DNA of 46,073 bases from Smittium mucronatum (Eukaryota; Kickxellomycota; Harpellomycetes; Harpellales; Legeriomycetaceae): contig LSSL01007642.1 in assembly GCA_001953115.1 (NCBI GenBank), positions 1 through 46,073 of the forward strand, written 5' to 3'. Under the pieces are notes generated by a model that saw nothing but the letters and a program-made list of their open reading frames with translations, was not told where the DNA came from and ran no database searches. This document shows positions 37,416 to 46,073 of the stretch, piece by piece. Every line of letters begins with the position of its first letter. The stretch's first letter is position 1. Both the position numbers and the translations under genes were made by a program.

Positions 37416-39439
37416 ACCCTAAAAAATTTGTGCATAAAACTACATCAATTAATTGGAGCTTCCATTACATAGCAAAAATACAATAAAAAATGTATTGGAT
37501 AAAAGAATAAATTAGTTGAGCTTGTATCTAATAAAAAACTGTTAAAAAAATGTGGAATCAAAATCACTTAGAAATCAAAACCACCAAAAAATAATCAAAA
37601 CCACATACAACATATACAATTAGATCCAATGTATTATAAGGGTAAAACATTTTACGGGGCATAGTAACTTAACCAAGGGTAGGCTAATGGGAATAGCCTT
37701 TTAATACTTAGAAAGGATATAGACGATTGAAATGATTTATTTTTCTCTAAGGGCAAAATTAGTGGTCTATATACTAGAAATCTCTAAACCGCGTTGAAGT
37801 CAGCAAACTTTAATGTGTGGGGGAAATGGAGATTTACTTGCCATAGAGGGATAGGTATTTTTGGTTTTGTTGAACAATATAAGTTAAGGATAGACTTCAA
37901 AAAGAAATATAAGTGTATATTGTAAAGATTTTTGAAGTTAGTTAAGAAAGAATTTTAATTTCAATGAGATAAGTAGCAACATTAGTAAACAGCACCAATA
38001 CACCATCTTCATATTCAGTGTTTAAGAGATAGGATGGGGCTGAGAAAAAATTCCTACAATTAGGGTTCAATTTTTTTTCTTCTATAAAGTTAAGCTGTTG
38101 TTTTGAAGGTGTTTATAAAATGTGCACATCTCTGATCGCCTCTCACCATTATTGTATTTCTTTACAATTCGATATTATTTAAATCACATTTTAAATTGGG
38201 ATAGGAATGTTCAGTTAGTTTTTAAAGCTTTTGGAAAATATAAGCCTACAATATTCATCAATGAAACTTGCTTTTTTATTTATTTCTAATTAGTTATGTT
38301 ACCTTTGTAATACTGACATTTAGCCAGGCGAAAAATAATACAAAAATAGTTTTAAACAGGTCAATTTTAGCTTACATAAAGTTTAATTAAAAACAGGGTT
38401 TTTTGTTCTTGAATTTGATGAATGCTACTAATGGCTAAATTGGGCGCCGCCAAAACTCATCTTTGATAGGAGTTAATAACAACAAAAAGAAAAGTAAAGA
38501 TCGTATTTATGTTGGTTATAAATAGCATAATCAACCTAAATTAATCATTCTACAATATATCTGAATAAAAATCTAGGCCTTTCACGAAAGTATCAGGAAT
38601 TTGTCTTCATTTCGTAGTGATGACTGGTACATCTCAACCAAGAGGATTGAGTAATTATACTTCTGTGAACTGCATATTAAAGGATTAAACAATCCAGCTT
38701 TGATAGAATAAAATTACAGAAATACAAGTGAACTGAAAATGACGCTTCTCCATAAATAAAATGTTAAAGGGGATGATATTCGTCAATTCTAGTAAATGTA
38801 TGGATTGATTTCTTTATTGCTTGTACGATGCTATGATACACAAATCGATATTTATTTGACATCTAATCGATAAGATCAAAATGTGATATCCTTTTTGTAT
38901 TTGTTGAAATTTCCATTTTCTATTTGGTTGACAATTAAATTAAAAAAAAGCATTAAATTCTATTTGAAATTTAATGTTTGTGCAGACCGAGAATTCATGC
39001 CATTTTTTGATTAGCTTGCTCTTAATCCTTTTCATGGTTGGCGGTACGAAAATGACATCGACTTTTTGTTTTTAACATTTTATTAAAAGTTGGATTTTTT
39101 AATTGAATCAACTTTTTATTTGTCGAATAATTGAAATCAGGTAACACGAATAGGAGCTCAAAATAATTTTAGGCCAAATAATGGTTGGGAGGGGGGAGTA
39201 TTTATTTTTTTGTATCACGGAATTTTGAACGGGTTGAGGTAGTACTGTGTTTCAGAGCAATCAAAATAAGATTTCATTCGATTAAATTCCGAAAAACTGC
39301 GTTAATTTAGCATCATAGGCTGATAAGAGTTTACAATACAAAAAGTCAAATCAAATAGCTTTATTTCATTAATCAAATCTAACAAATGGGACTAAACCAG
39401 ATAAGATAAATCCGAATCATTTTGGTTTATAGATTTCAG

Positions 39440-39567
39440 GGGTAAGCTTGTCCTCAAATTTCTTTGCAATGTTTTTTTTACTGATCCCATCAGCTATGTG
39501 TGCACATATCCTAATACAGTCCACTGGGGTCAATAAAGACTGGCTATCAAAAAAAAAAAAAAAAAAA
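39440..39567 (+). mobile_element. Poly(A)-tailed retroposon-like 3' end
   Basis: AATAAA at 39532-39537 is followed 11 bases later by 19 consecutive A residues (39549-39567). The preceding sequence is relatively GC-rich and has a small hairpin (TATGTG-TG-CACATA). A polyadenylation signal directly before a genomic A tail is the footprint of a reverse-transcribed RNA: a LINE or SINE end, or a processed copy. No coding region or 5' boundary was recognised, and no target duplication was resolved. Confidence 0.45.
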
Positions 39568-40630
39568 TTTGAAATTGTTAATATTTTTTTTACGGGAAAT
39601 TTATTCTAATAACTAATTCGAAATCATTAACCTTCATGCCCTGAATTGTACCAATATCTTTTCAAACGAAACCAGACTGAAAAAAATTAGCCTGTAGATA
39701 ACTCGAAGTCTTATAGGAGAAAAATACAAAAAAAATAAAATATTTAGCATGAAACAAAATAAAATAAAGCTTTCACATAATATGGGCTGATTTGATCTTA
39801 TTGGTCTCGTTGTTTTACCACTTTTTAAACGTGAAAATTTTACATTACACACAAGAAAGCTGGATACTAATTTAAATATCGATCCCTATGCAATTTAGTT
39901 CATTATCACACGAAGCCGCACTGTAGGCATCGTCAGGAAATAGTAAAAAGCAAAGGGGAGCATCTTATGACTGATATTTATCAATTCCCAATTTGGTATA
40001 CAGTTGGCAGTATAAAAGAGGATATATAACTATATTTAGAATAGTGGCGCTCCATTCGTCTCATTCCATATAATAATTTTTTTCAAAGACCTTAATAGGC
40101 TTAAGTGAGTTTTTTATCTTGAGAAAAATAATAACGCGATACTTTTATCTACGAGAAAATCACATTATAAAGAAAAAGGTGGCTCTTTTATCATGATCCC
40201 ATCTGTGTTTCATACTTTAATCGCTTGGACATTACATTTATTGGCTGAATAATAGTTAATGACTAGAATTAATAATGCGTCAATTCACAATGTCTGCCGA
40301 CAAAACTTTATTCGGTATTAATGCTTTAATTTGTTGAAAAAGAATAGATATTGTTCTCAGCATTGCAGTGTTGCCATAGGGATTTGTAGCAAAGAGGTTT
40401 TTTCTGATGGATTAAATCATGTAGTTATTAAGCTATTTAGTATTGGTGTAGTTTTATTTTTTAGTGGATGGAATTTGTTCTAAATAAATATAAAATGGCT
40501 ATTATATTTTGCACTACTAAATCCTCAACAGTAATAAATAGCCATTTGATCTTGCAATAAAATATCTAAAAAAAAAACAAGCTTCTCTGATTGCACCCCG
40601 ATTCTATTTTATAGTCGAGTCTGAAGGGCA

Positions 40631-40894
40631 AATTATTCAGCCTTTTTTTTTTCTACGCAGAATTTATTTTAAAATTATTCAGCCTTTTTTTTTTCTACGC
40701 AGAATTTATTTTAAAATTATTCAGCCTTTTTTTTTTCTACGCAGAATTTATTTTAAAATTATTCAGCCTTTTTTTTTTCTACGCAGAATTTATTTTAAAA
40801 TTATTCAGCCTTTTTTTTTTCTACGCAGAATTTATTTTAAAATTATTCAGCCTTTTTTTTTTCTACGCAGAATTTATTTTAAAATTATTCAGCC
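40631..40894. repeat. 42-bp tandem array, six perfect copies
   Basis: Six identical 42-base units, each ATTATTCAGCC, then ten T, then CTACGCAGAATTTATTTTAA, followed by a partial seventh that ends ATTCAGCC. At the last unit the T10 tract is replaced by A10. The absence of differences between units points to very recent expansion. Confidence 0.97.
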
Positions 40895-41172
40895 AAAAAA
40901 AAAAGTATACAGTTATGGAAAATAGAAAGCCAAGAACACGCATGGCTTATAAGAGCAATCTAAATATTGACCAGGTTTGATAATTTTAACGGCTATTTCT
41001 AAATATGGAATATAAATTAATAATATTTAATCCCGGATTTCGGTGTATTGTTTACGTTTTCAAATAAGGGTTTATTAAACTAAGGGGTAATTCTATGAAT
41101 ATTTATAATACTTTAAAATCATTGGAGTGGACATTTTCACATTAAAAAAAGCTCAGACCTTTATTCTACATA

Positions 41173-41242
41173 TAAATATTAGCCAAACTTCTAGAAATTC
41201 GAACAGCTAAATATTAGCCAAACTTCTAGAAATTCGAACAGC
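41173..41242. repeat. Perfect 35-bp tandem duplication
   Basis: A 35-base unit starting TAAATATTAGCCAAAC and ending GAACAGC occurs twice back to back without a mismatch, followed by an 8-base partial third (TAAATATT). Confidence 0.97.
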
Positions 41243-41499
41243 TAAATATTTGTCCGCATTGATTTAATACAGAACTTCGCGGGTTTTTTTGGTTAAGAAA
41301 AGTTATGCGGCGTCAAGCGCATGAATATGAAATCAAATAAGGCTTCTATTAGGTCTAACTATTTCTCGATTCTTTCAAAAAAAAAAATTACATTCCAAAA
41401 ACATTAAATAGGTATTTTTTTCAGACGAGGGAGGCGTTTTGAACATGAAAATAAAGTGCAAAAAAAAGAAGACTAAGTGATTTGGTGCTTGAAGCATAT

Positions 41500-41671
41500 T
41501 TAACCCTTTCAGGACCGATGATACAAAAAATGGCATTCGCTTTTCGCTCAATGTTTTGATCAGACAAATATTATTTGTATACTATTGGATAAGCCAAAAA
41601 GTTGGGCCAATATAAATGGCTAATTCGCATAGATAGGAATTAGGCTTAAATTTGGGTCCGGAAAGGGTTAA
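41500..41671 (+). mobile_element. TTAA-type (piggyBac-like) MITE, copy 4 (best preserved)
   Basis: A 164-bp unit (41504-41667) with ends CCCTTTCAGGACC and GGTCCGGAAAGGG, nearly perfect inverted repeats, flanked on both sides by TTAA. This is the reference copy for the family; copies at 8.9, 17.7 and 31.5 kb share its interior. It is non-coding, with no internal transposase. It lies 1.3 kb upstream of the GH31 start codon. Confidence 0.85.
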
Positions 41672-42855
41672 ATCTCTTGACTCATAAAGTCAAATATCGT
41701 CCTACAATTAAGCTAGCCCCTAGAATTCATACAATTTTGGTAAATCAGTTTCATGACTAAAGCAAAATAACCAAAGGTTATTAAAGAATAAAGGATTAAG
41801 GGGGCTACTACCTGAAACGTTACTGCTAATAGTAAAACATTTTAAACCCCGAGATGCTTAAGTGGAAGTTATTTCAGCAAATACAAATATTTTAATACAA
41901 TAAAATTCGGTGACACAAAAAAAAATTTAAAAAAAAATTTTAAATCGTTAATTATCAATATTGCTTTGCTAATAAATAAGGGGAATTATTAAATTGATCA
42001 AACAGGGGTAGCAAAACTTCCGAAAAAAAACAAATAGAAAAAAACACAAATGGTAGCTGAAAAAATATTATGCCATAGGCGAAAAGAAAATAGGCATCTG
42101 CAATAGGGCATAGAGTTATCACGCTTGGCATTCGTCCTTCATCTCAACCTTCCATAATATTCGACCAGTTCCTTAGCAATGTATAAATATTGGCTAATTG
42201 GGTTTCTGCATTAAGGACACAAATAGGACTTGTAACAGGGGGTTAATCCAGTAGTTTTGTTTTGTTTTTGTCAAGAGATTTGCCCAGTTGCCAACTCAAT
42301 AAATATATCGGATTGTGGCCGGTTGCCATTGATATTTTCCACATACTATATTTGTACAAAAGATATTATGTAAACTGTGGTCTGCACTATCACTGGCAAT
42401 TCCTTTTAAACTTTTATTTAGTATAATTTCAGTCTTTGATTGATTCTATAATCATGGCCTATTTGCTGTCCAAGAGGCACTACGCCAGACTTCAAGTCTT
42501 TTTCTTTTTCGCTAAATCAAGATGGGTTTGTTTTTAGAAATCAAGCCATTATATCCATTTATCTTGGGCGATCTATTTTATTTTTTTCAAGAGCGTAAAT
42601 TGACAAGTGCTCAAAAAAATAACGATCTTACGCTTCTGAGTTATCAAACTAAATCCACACAAAAAGTATTAGTCTGCACAACATATAGCCAATTAGAGAT
42701 ATCATCAATGATTTTATGTTATTGGCTGCAAGCCAGCTTAAATCTAATCTAGCCATTTTTGCTCTTTACTATGATCTCGCTTTAATTCATCACTCTAAGA
42801 CGCTTTTCATATTCCAAATGTTTCTAAATGGATTTTTGCTGTTTTATTGTTAAAG

Positions 42856-42864
42856 TATAAATAG
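42856..42864 (+). promoter_or_regulatory. TATA box of the GH31 gene
   Basis: TATAAATAG lies 130 bases before the start codon, a canonical TATA element. It predicts a transcription start near 42885-42895 and a 5' leader of about 90-100 bases. Confidence 0.55.
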
Positions 42865-42985
42865 TGACGCTAAGCTAGATTAAATGAAATTATACTCGAA
42901 AGGAGCTTGATTTCTTCCTTTTTTATAATAATTTATCTATATTTTAGTGTTATATCTAATTTACCTACTCGTTTAGTACTGTAAT

Positions 42986-45514
42986 ATGAGAGTGCTTGCT
43001 GTATCTCTTTTGGCCTTCGGTGCCGCCTATGCTCAATATTCGAGTTCCTCTAGCCACCCATGCCCAGGTTACACTACCAGCAATGTCTTGACTATCCGCA
43101 ATGGTTTCACTGCTGATTTGACTCTATCGGGCTCTCCTTGCAATGTTTATGGAAATGATATCAATGATCTCGTTCTTACCGTAACCGTAGAGGAGAATAA
43201 TAAGGTCAACGTCTTGATTGAGGATGCTGCTATGAAACAATACCAGATTCCACAAAGCGTTGTCTCTTTAAATCGCAATAGTTCTCTTCATTCTTTTGCC
43301 GATCTCAGCTTCAAATACACCGACCACCCCACTGCTGGTTTTGGTTTCCAAGTTATTCGTAATGATACTATTTTGTTTGACACTATTGGACATCCTATTG
43401 TTTTCGAAGATCAATATCTCGAACTTACCAGCAATCTTCCTAAGGATGCTAATATCTATGGAATTGGTGAAGGCCCTGATACTTTCAGACGCGATGTGAA
43501 TGATACCATTAAAACTCTATGGAACAGGGATGCCGCTAACCCTTACAAGCAAAATACTTATGGTTCTCATACTGTTTACATGGAAAACCGTGCCGGCAAA
43601 TTCCATGGTGCTTATCTTCACAATTCCCATGGTATGGATATTGTTTTGGCTAACGAGACTATCCAATACAGAGTTCTTGGTGGTGTTTTGGATATGCACT
43701 TTTTCGGTGGACCTTCTGCTTACGATGTCATCAATTCATACACTGATTTGGTCGGTCGTCCTCTTCCAATCCCAGCAGCCACTCTTGGTTTCCAGAACTG
43801 CCGTTATGGTTATAAGTCAATTGATGAGGTTGATCAGGTTATTGCTAACTACTCTGCTGCTAATATTCCTTTGGAATATATGTGGATTGATATCGATTAT
43901 ATGGACAGAACTAGAGACTTCACTTTTGACCCTGTCAATTTCCCTCTCCCAAGAATCCAACAAACTCTTGCTAACTTACACTCTAAAAAGCAGAAAATGG
44001 TTATGATGGTTGATCCTGCTATTCAGAGAAACAGCACTTATGGTCCATATGTTCGTGGTGTAGAGTCTAATGCTTTCGTCAAAAACGCTGATGGTTCTGT
44101 TTATGTTGGTCAAGTTTGGCCCGGTTACACTGCTTTCCCAGATTGGTTTGCTACAAATGCCACTTCATATTGGCACAATGAGTTGAGCATGTTCTATGAG
44201 CAGGTTCCATTGGACGGTTTGTGGATTGATATGAATGAAGCTGCATCTTTCTGTACCGGTTCTTGCGGTTCTGGGGTTGCTGAGGATGTCGTTCCCAAGT
44301 TCCCATGGACTGTTACCCCTGCAGTTCCTCCAAGAATCCCAAATGTCAATAACACTTATCTCGTTCCTAAATATTCTATTCATAACCCACAGACAGAGAT
44401 TTCCGAAAAGTCAATTGAAACCATCGCTGTTCATGCCAACGGTGTTATTGAGTACCATGTTCACAACTTGTATGGACACATGATGGCAAAAAATACTCGC
44501 GCCTTCCTGAACGATCTCCGCCCCAACGTTCGTCCTTTCTTGCTTGGCCGTTCTACTTTTGCTGGATCTGGTTCATATGTTTCCCACTGGAACGGTGACA
44601 ACAACTCTGATTGGGATGAATTGTACTTTTCTATTTCATCAATGCTTGATTTCGGTATATTCGGTATTCCACTAGTTGGGTCTGACATTTGCGGTTTCTT
44701 TAGCAACACCACTGAACAGCTTTGCAACCGTTGGATTGAGGTCGGTGCCTTCTATCCTTTCTCCCGTGTTCATAATGGTATTGACAGTATCCCTCAGGAG
44801 CTCTATAGATGGGATTCTGTTGCTGAATCTGCTCGCCGTGCTCTTGGTGTTAGATACGCTTTGCTTCCATACTATTATACCAAGGCTAGTTACTCAACAA
44901 TCAATGGTTCTCCAATTGCTCGTCCATTGATCTTTGAATTCCCCGCCGATACCAATGTACTTGATAATGATAGTCAGTTCATGATCGGTGAGGCTATTAT
45001 GATCTCACCAGTTCTCTTTGAAAATGACACTTCCGTTGAGGCCTATATCCCCAATTCTCTCTGGTATGATTGGTATGATCATAGCGTTGTTGTTGGTGCT
45101 GGAAAGAATGCTACTTTGGATGCCCCTCTAAATCACGTTAACGTACACATCAGAGGTGGTAATGTTGTTCCAACCCAAACCCCACAAATGAGTGTTGAGG
45201 ATACTCTTGCTGGAGATTACACTTTGATCGTTGCACTTGATTCTAACTTCGCTGCCACAGGTACTTTGTATTTGGATGACGGTGTTACCTATAATTCTAC
45301 TCATTCCATCATCAAGTTCTACAGTGATGGTAAGACTTTGGTGGCTAATGGAACTTACAGTCACCCAGTTACTAACGTTGTTGAGAAAATCATCGTTCTC
45401 GCTAATGGTGACTACACCGGTAACAAGTATGTCAACCCAAATAATACCAATGAGTTGATTCTTGACAACTTGTCATTGTGTCTGACTGAATCATGGAACA
45501 TCAATCTATTCTAG
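42986..45514 (+). CDS. Secreted alpha-glucosidase (maltase), GH31
   Basis: An 842-residue extracellular enzyme expected to release glucose from the non-reducing ends of maltose, maltodextrins or starch fragments. Residues 1-16 form a signal peptide ending AYA before Gln17. A CPGY/ADLTLSG/PCNVYG N-terminal domain, typical of fungal extracellular alpha-glucosidases, is followed by the GH31 barrel. NCRYGY is at 271-276. The substrate-pocket motif WIDIDYMD is at 300-307. The nucleophile Asp415 lies in LWIDMNEAASFC, and the acid/base Asp538 in SHWNGDN. The second family signature GSDICGF is at 565-571, and a C-terminal beta domain follows. More than fifteen N-X-S/T sequons fit secretion. The ATG has A at -3 and a TATA box 130 bp upstream. 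No intron is needed. The protein is somewhat shorter than many fungal relatives (about 900 or more residues) but has all catalytic parts. GC is roughly twice that of the desert. Confidence 0.97.
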   Translation: MRVLAVSLLAFGAAYAQYSSSSSHPCPGYTTSNVLTIRNGFTADLTLSGSPCNVYGNDINDLVLTVTVEENNKVNVLIEDAAMKQYQIPQSVVSLNRNSSLHSFADLSFKYTDHPTAGFGFQVIRNDTILFDTIGHPIVFEDQYLELTSNLPKDANIYGIGEGPDTFRRDVNDTIKTLWNRDAANPYKQNTYGSHTVYMENRAGKFHGAYLHNSHGMDIVLANETIQYRVLGGVLDMHFFGGPSAYDVINSYTDLVGRPLPIPAATLGFQNCRYGYKSIDEVDQVIANYSAANIPLEYMWIDIDYMDRTRDFTFDPVNFPLPRIQQTLANLHSKKQKMVMMVDPAIQRNSTYGPYVRGVESNAFVKNADGSVYVGQVWPGYTAFPDWFATNATSYWHNELSMFYEQVPLDGLWIDMNEAASFCTGSCGSGVAEDVVPKFPWTVTPAVPPRIPNVNNTYLVPKYSIHNPQTEISEKSIETIAVHANGVIEYHVHNLYGHMMAKNTRAFLNDLRPNVRPFLLGRSTFAGSGSYVSHWNGDNNSDWDELYFSISSMLDFGIFGIPLVGSDICGFFSNTTEQLCNRWIEVGAFYPFSRVHNGIDSIPQELYRWDSVAESARRALGVRYALLPYYYTKASYSTINGSPIARPLIFEFPADTNVLDNDSQFMIGEAIMISPVLFENDTSVEAYIPNSLWYDWYDHSVVVGAGKNATLDAPLNHVNVHIRGGNVVPTQTPQMSVEDTLAGDYTLIVALDSNFAATGTLYLDDGVTYNSTHSIIKFYSDGKTLVANGTYSHPVTNVVEKIIVLANGDYTGNKYVNPNNTNELILDNLSLCLTESWNINLF

Positions 45515-45559
45515 TTATCTTGGTTCAATATTATCTAAATTTGTTAGAATATTCTGATT

Positions 45560-45565
45560 AATAAA
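45560..45565 (+). terminator. Polyadenylation signal of the GH31 gene
   Basis: AATAAA occurs 46 bases after the TAG stop codon, in an AT-rich 3' region with a T-rich stretch just downstream. It is the standard eukaryotic 3'-end signal and fits a short 3' UTR. Confidence 0.6.
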
Positions 45566-45720
45566 TATTTGTTTGAATTAATATTTTTTATTATTGATGT
45601 TTGTATTAAATTTGTGGTTCTGCATATTTTAAATCCTCATTCCTCATGATTTTTAGTATTGGACCAGAAAATAAATTTCATAACTTCATAATCCTTAAAG
45701 TCAACTTCTATGTCCTTCAA

Positions 45721-46073
45721 AACCTCTCTCTCCTTTAGATTTTTTTATTTGAATTAGCCAATAAAATTTCTGAATTCCATTACCAAAAATTTATTATTCT
45801 ATTATCATTTTTTAAATTATCGACACTAAGCCAGCTGCTTAAAGCTGACCAGATAGCACCAGAGAGCTGTATATTGTATACAGTCAAATAAAACCTCTCT
45901 CTCTCTCCTTTAGATTTTTTTATTTGAATTAGCCAATAAAATTTCTGAATTCCATTACCAAAAAAAAGTTTATTTCTATTTCCATTTTTTATATTATCGA
46001 CACTAAGCCAGAGGGACCTTCTCTCTCTCTCTCCTTTAGATTTTTTTATTTGAATTAGCCAATAAAATTTCTG
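45721..46073. repeat. Tandem array of about 126-175-bp units, running off the window
   Basis: Three successive units begin with a CT-rich tract, then CTTTAGAT, seven T and ATTTGAATTAGCC, at about 45733, 45908 and 46034. The first unit is 175 bp and the second 126 bp. The second lacks the segment CTGCTTAAAGCTGACC to GTATACAGTC. The CT tract lengthens from unit to unit. The third is cut by the window end. No coding content. Confidence 0.95.

Larger units (their letters stand above)
30807..37611. mobile_element. 1.56-kb TIR element, copy B, split by two nested insertions
   Basis: The left end (GTATGTGGTTTTGATT from 30810) and the right end (AATCAAAACCACATAC, finishing about 37608) are inverted copies of each other and of the ends of copy A. 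Interior landmarks also follow copy A in the same order, such as AATAGCTTT near 31083 and CTAAAATCTGACA near 31950. The total span is 6,805 bp. Subtracting the 4,633-bp MULE, the 565-bp element and one copy of each target duplication leaves about 1,586 bp, against 1,560 bp for copy A. This agreement strongly supports the nested reading. Non-coding apart from the inserts. Confidence 0.8.
37612..42985. other. Moderately AT-rich intergenic region 5' of the GH31 gene
   Basis: Composition changes noticeably at the end of copy B: G and C become clearly more frequent than in the preceding 37 kb. No intact gene is seen. ORFs at 39634-39852 (minus) and 42522-42752 are of chance length and have no recognisable domain. 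A 27-codon ORF at 42454-42537 lies upstream of the TATA box and so is unlikely to be in the GH31 transcript. The repeats and promoter in this interval are listed separately. Confidence 0.6.

Noticed and set aside
39634..39852. 72-codon minus-strand ORF with a hydrophobic middle
   Set aside because: The hydrophobicity follows from A-rich DNA read on the minus strand; no supporting context.
42522..42752. 76-codon ORF upstream of the GH31 gene
   Set aside because: No domain or signal, lies upstream of the TATA box, and the composition is like the intergenic DNA.
37612..42985. Centromere or replication-origin function for the AT-rich desert
   Set aside because: AT-richness alone is not evidence; no conserved motif or satellite organisation supports it.
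43500..44006. 168-codon and other overlapping ORFs inside the GH31 gene
   Set aside because: Shadows of the true frame caused by codon bias; the GH31 frame carries all the family motifs.

Overview
The window looks like a piece of a eukaryotic, most likely fungal, nuclear chromosome. It has one complete, intronless protein gene with a TATA box and an AATAAA signal. The protein is a secreted GH31 alpha-glucosidase of the extracellular type that I associate with filamentous and zygomycete fungi. The genus cannot be fixed from sequence alone. The rest is a gene desert: very AT-rich (roughly 80% or more by eye) from about 0.16 to 37.6 kb, and milder (roughly two thirds AT) from 37.6 to 43 kb. No bacterial signals, rRNA, CRISPR array or convincing tRNA was seen.

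The desert is mainly a graveyard of DNA transposons, recognised by matching inverted ends by eye. (1) 2.88-3.44 kb: a broken MULE transposase fragment. (2) 4.23-6.60 kb: a 2.4-kb unit with 32-bp inverted ends. (3) 8.3-9.15 kb: a small unit with about 130-bp inverted ends, invaded by a 161-bp TTAA-type MITE. (4) 11.6-13.1 kb: intact copy A of a 1.56-kb non-coding TIR element. (5) 17.7 kb: a second TTAA-type MITE. (6) 28.85-29.21 kb: the only desert ORF clearly longer than chance would give, possibly the tail of a LINE protein. (7) 30.8-37.6 kb: copy B of the 1.56-kb element, split by a 565-bp TIR element with a 9-bp target duplication and by a 4.6-kb MULE with about 280-bp TIRs and a 12-bp flanking duplication. 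The MULE carries a frameshifted transposase on the minus strand that still shows its D, D and E residues. Removing both insertions returns copy B to about 1,586 bp, against 1,560 bp for copy A.

Between 37.6 and 43 kb lie a poly(A)-tailed retroposon-like end, a six-copy 42-bp tandem array, a perfect 35-bp duplication and a third complete TTAA-type MITE. Then come the GH31 promoter and gene (42,986-45,514). After the gene a second tandem array with units of about 126-175 bp runs off the window end.

The genes do not form a pathway or operon. The story is one digestive-enzyme gene at the edge of a nested, decayed transposon cluster. I found no convincing new biological system; the best leads are the dated nesting of elements, the two diverged MULE transposase relics and the 121-codon ORF.
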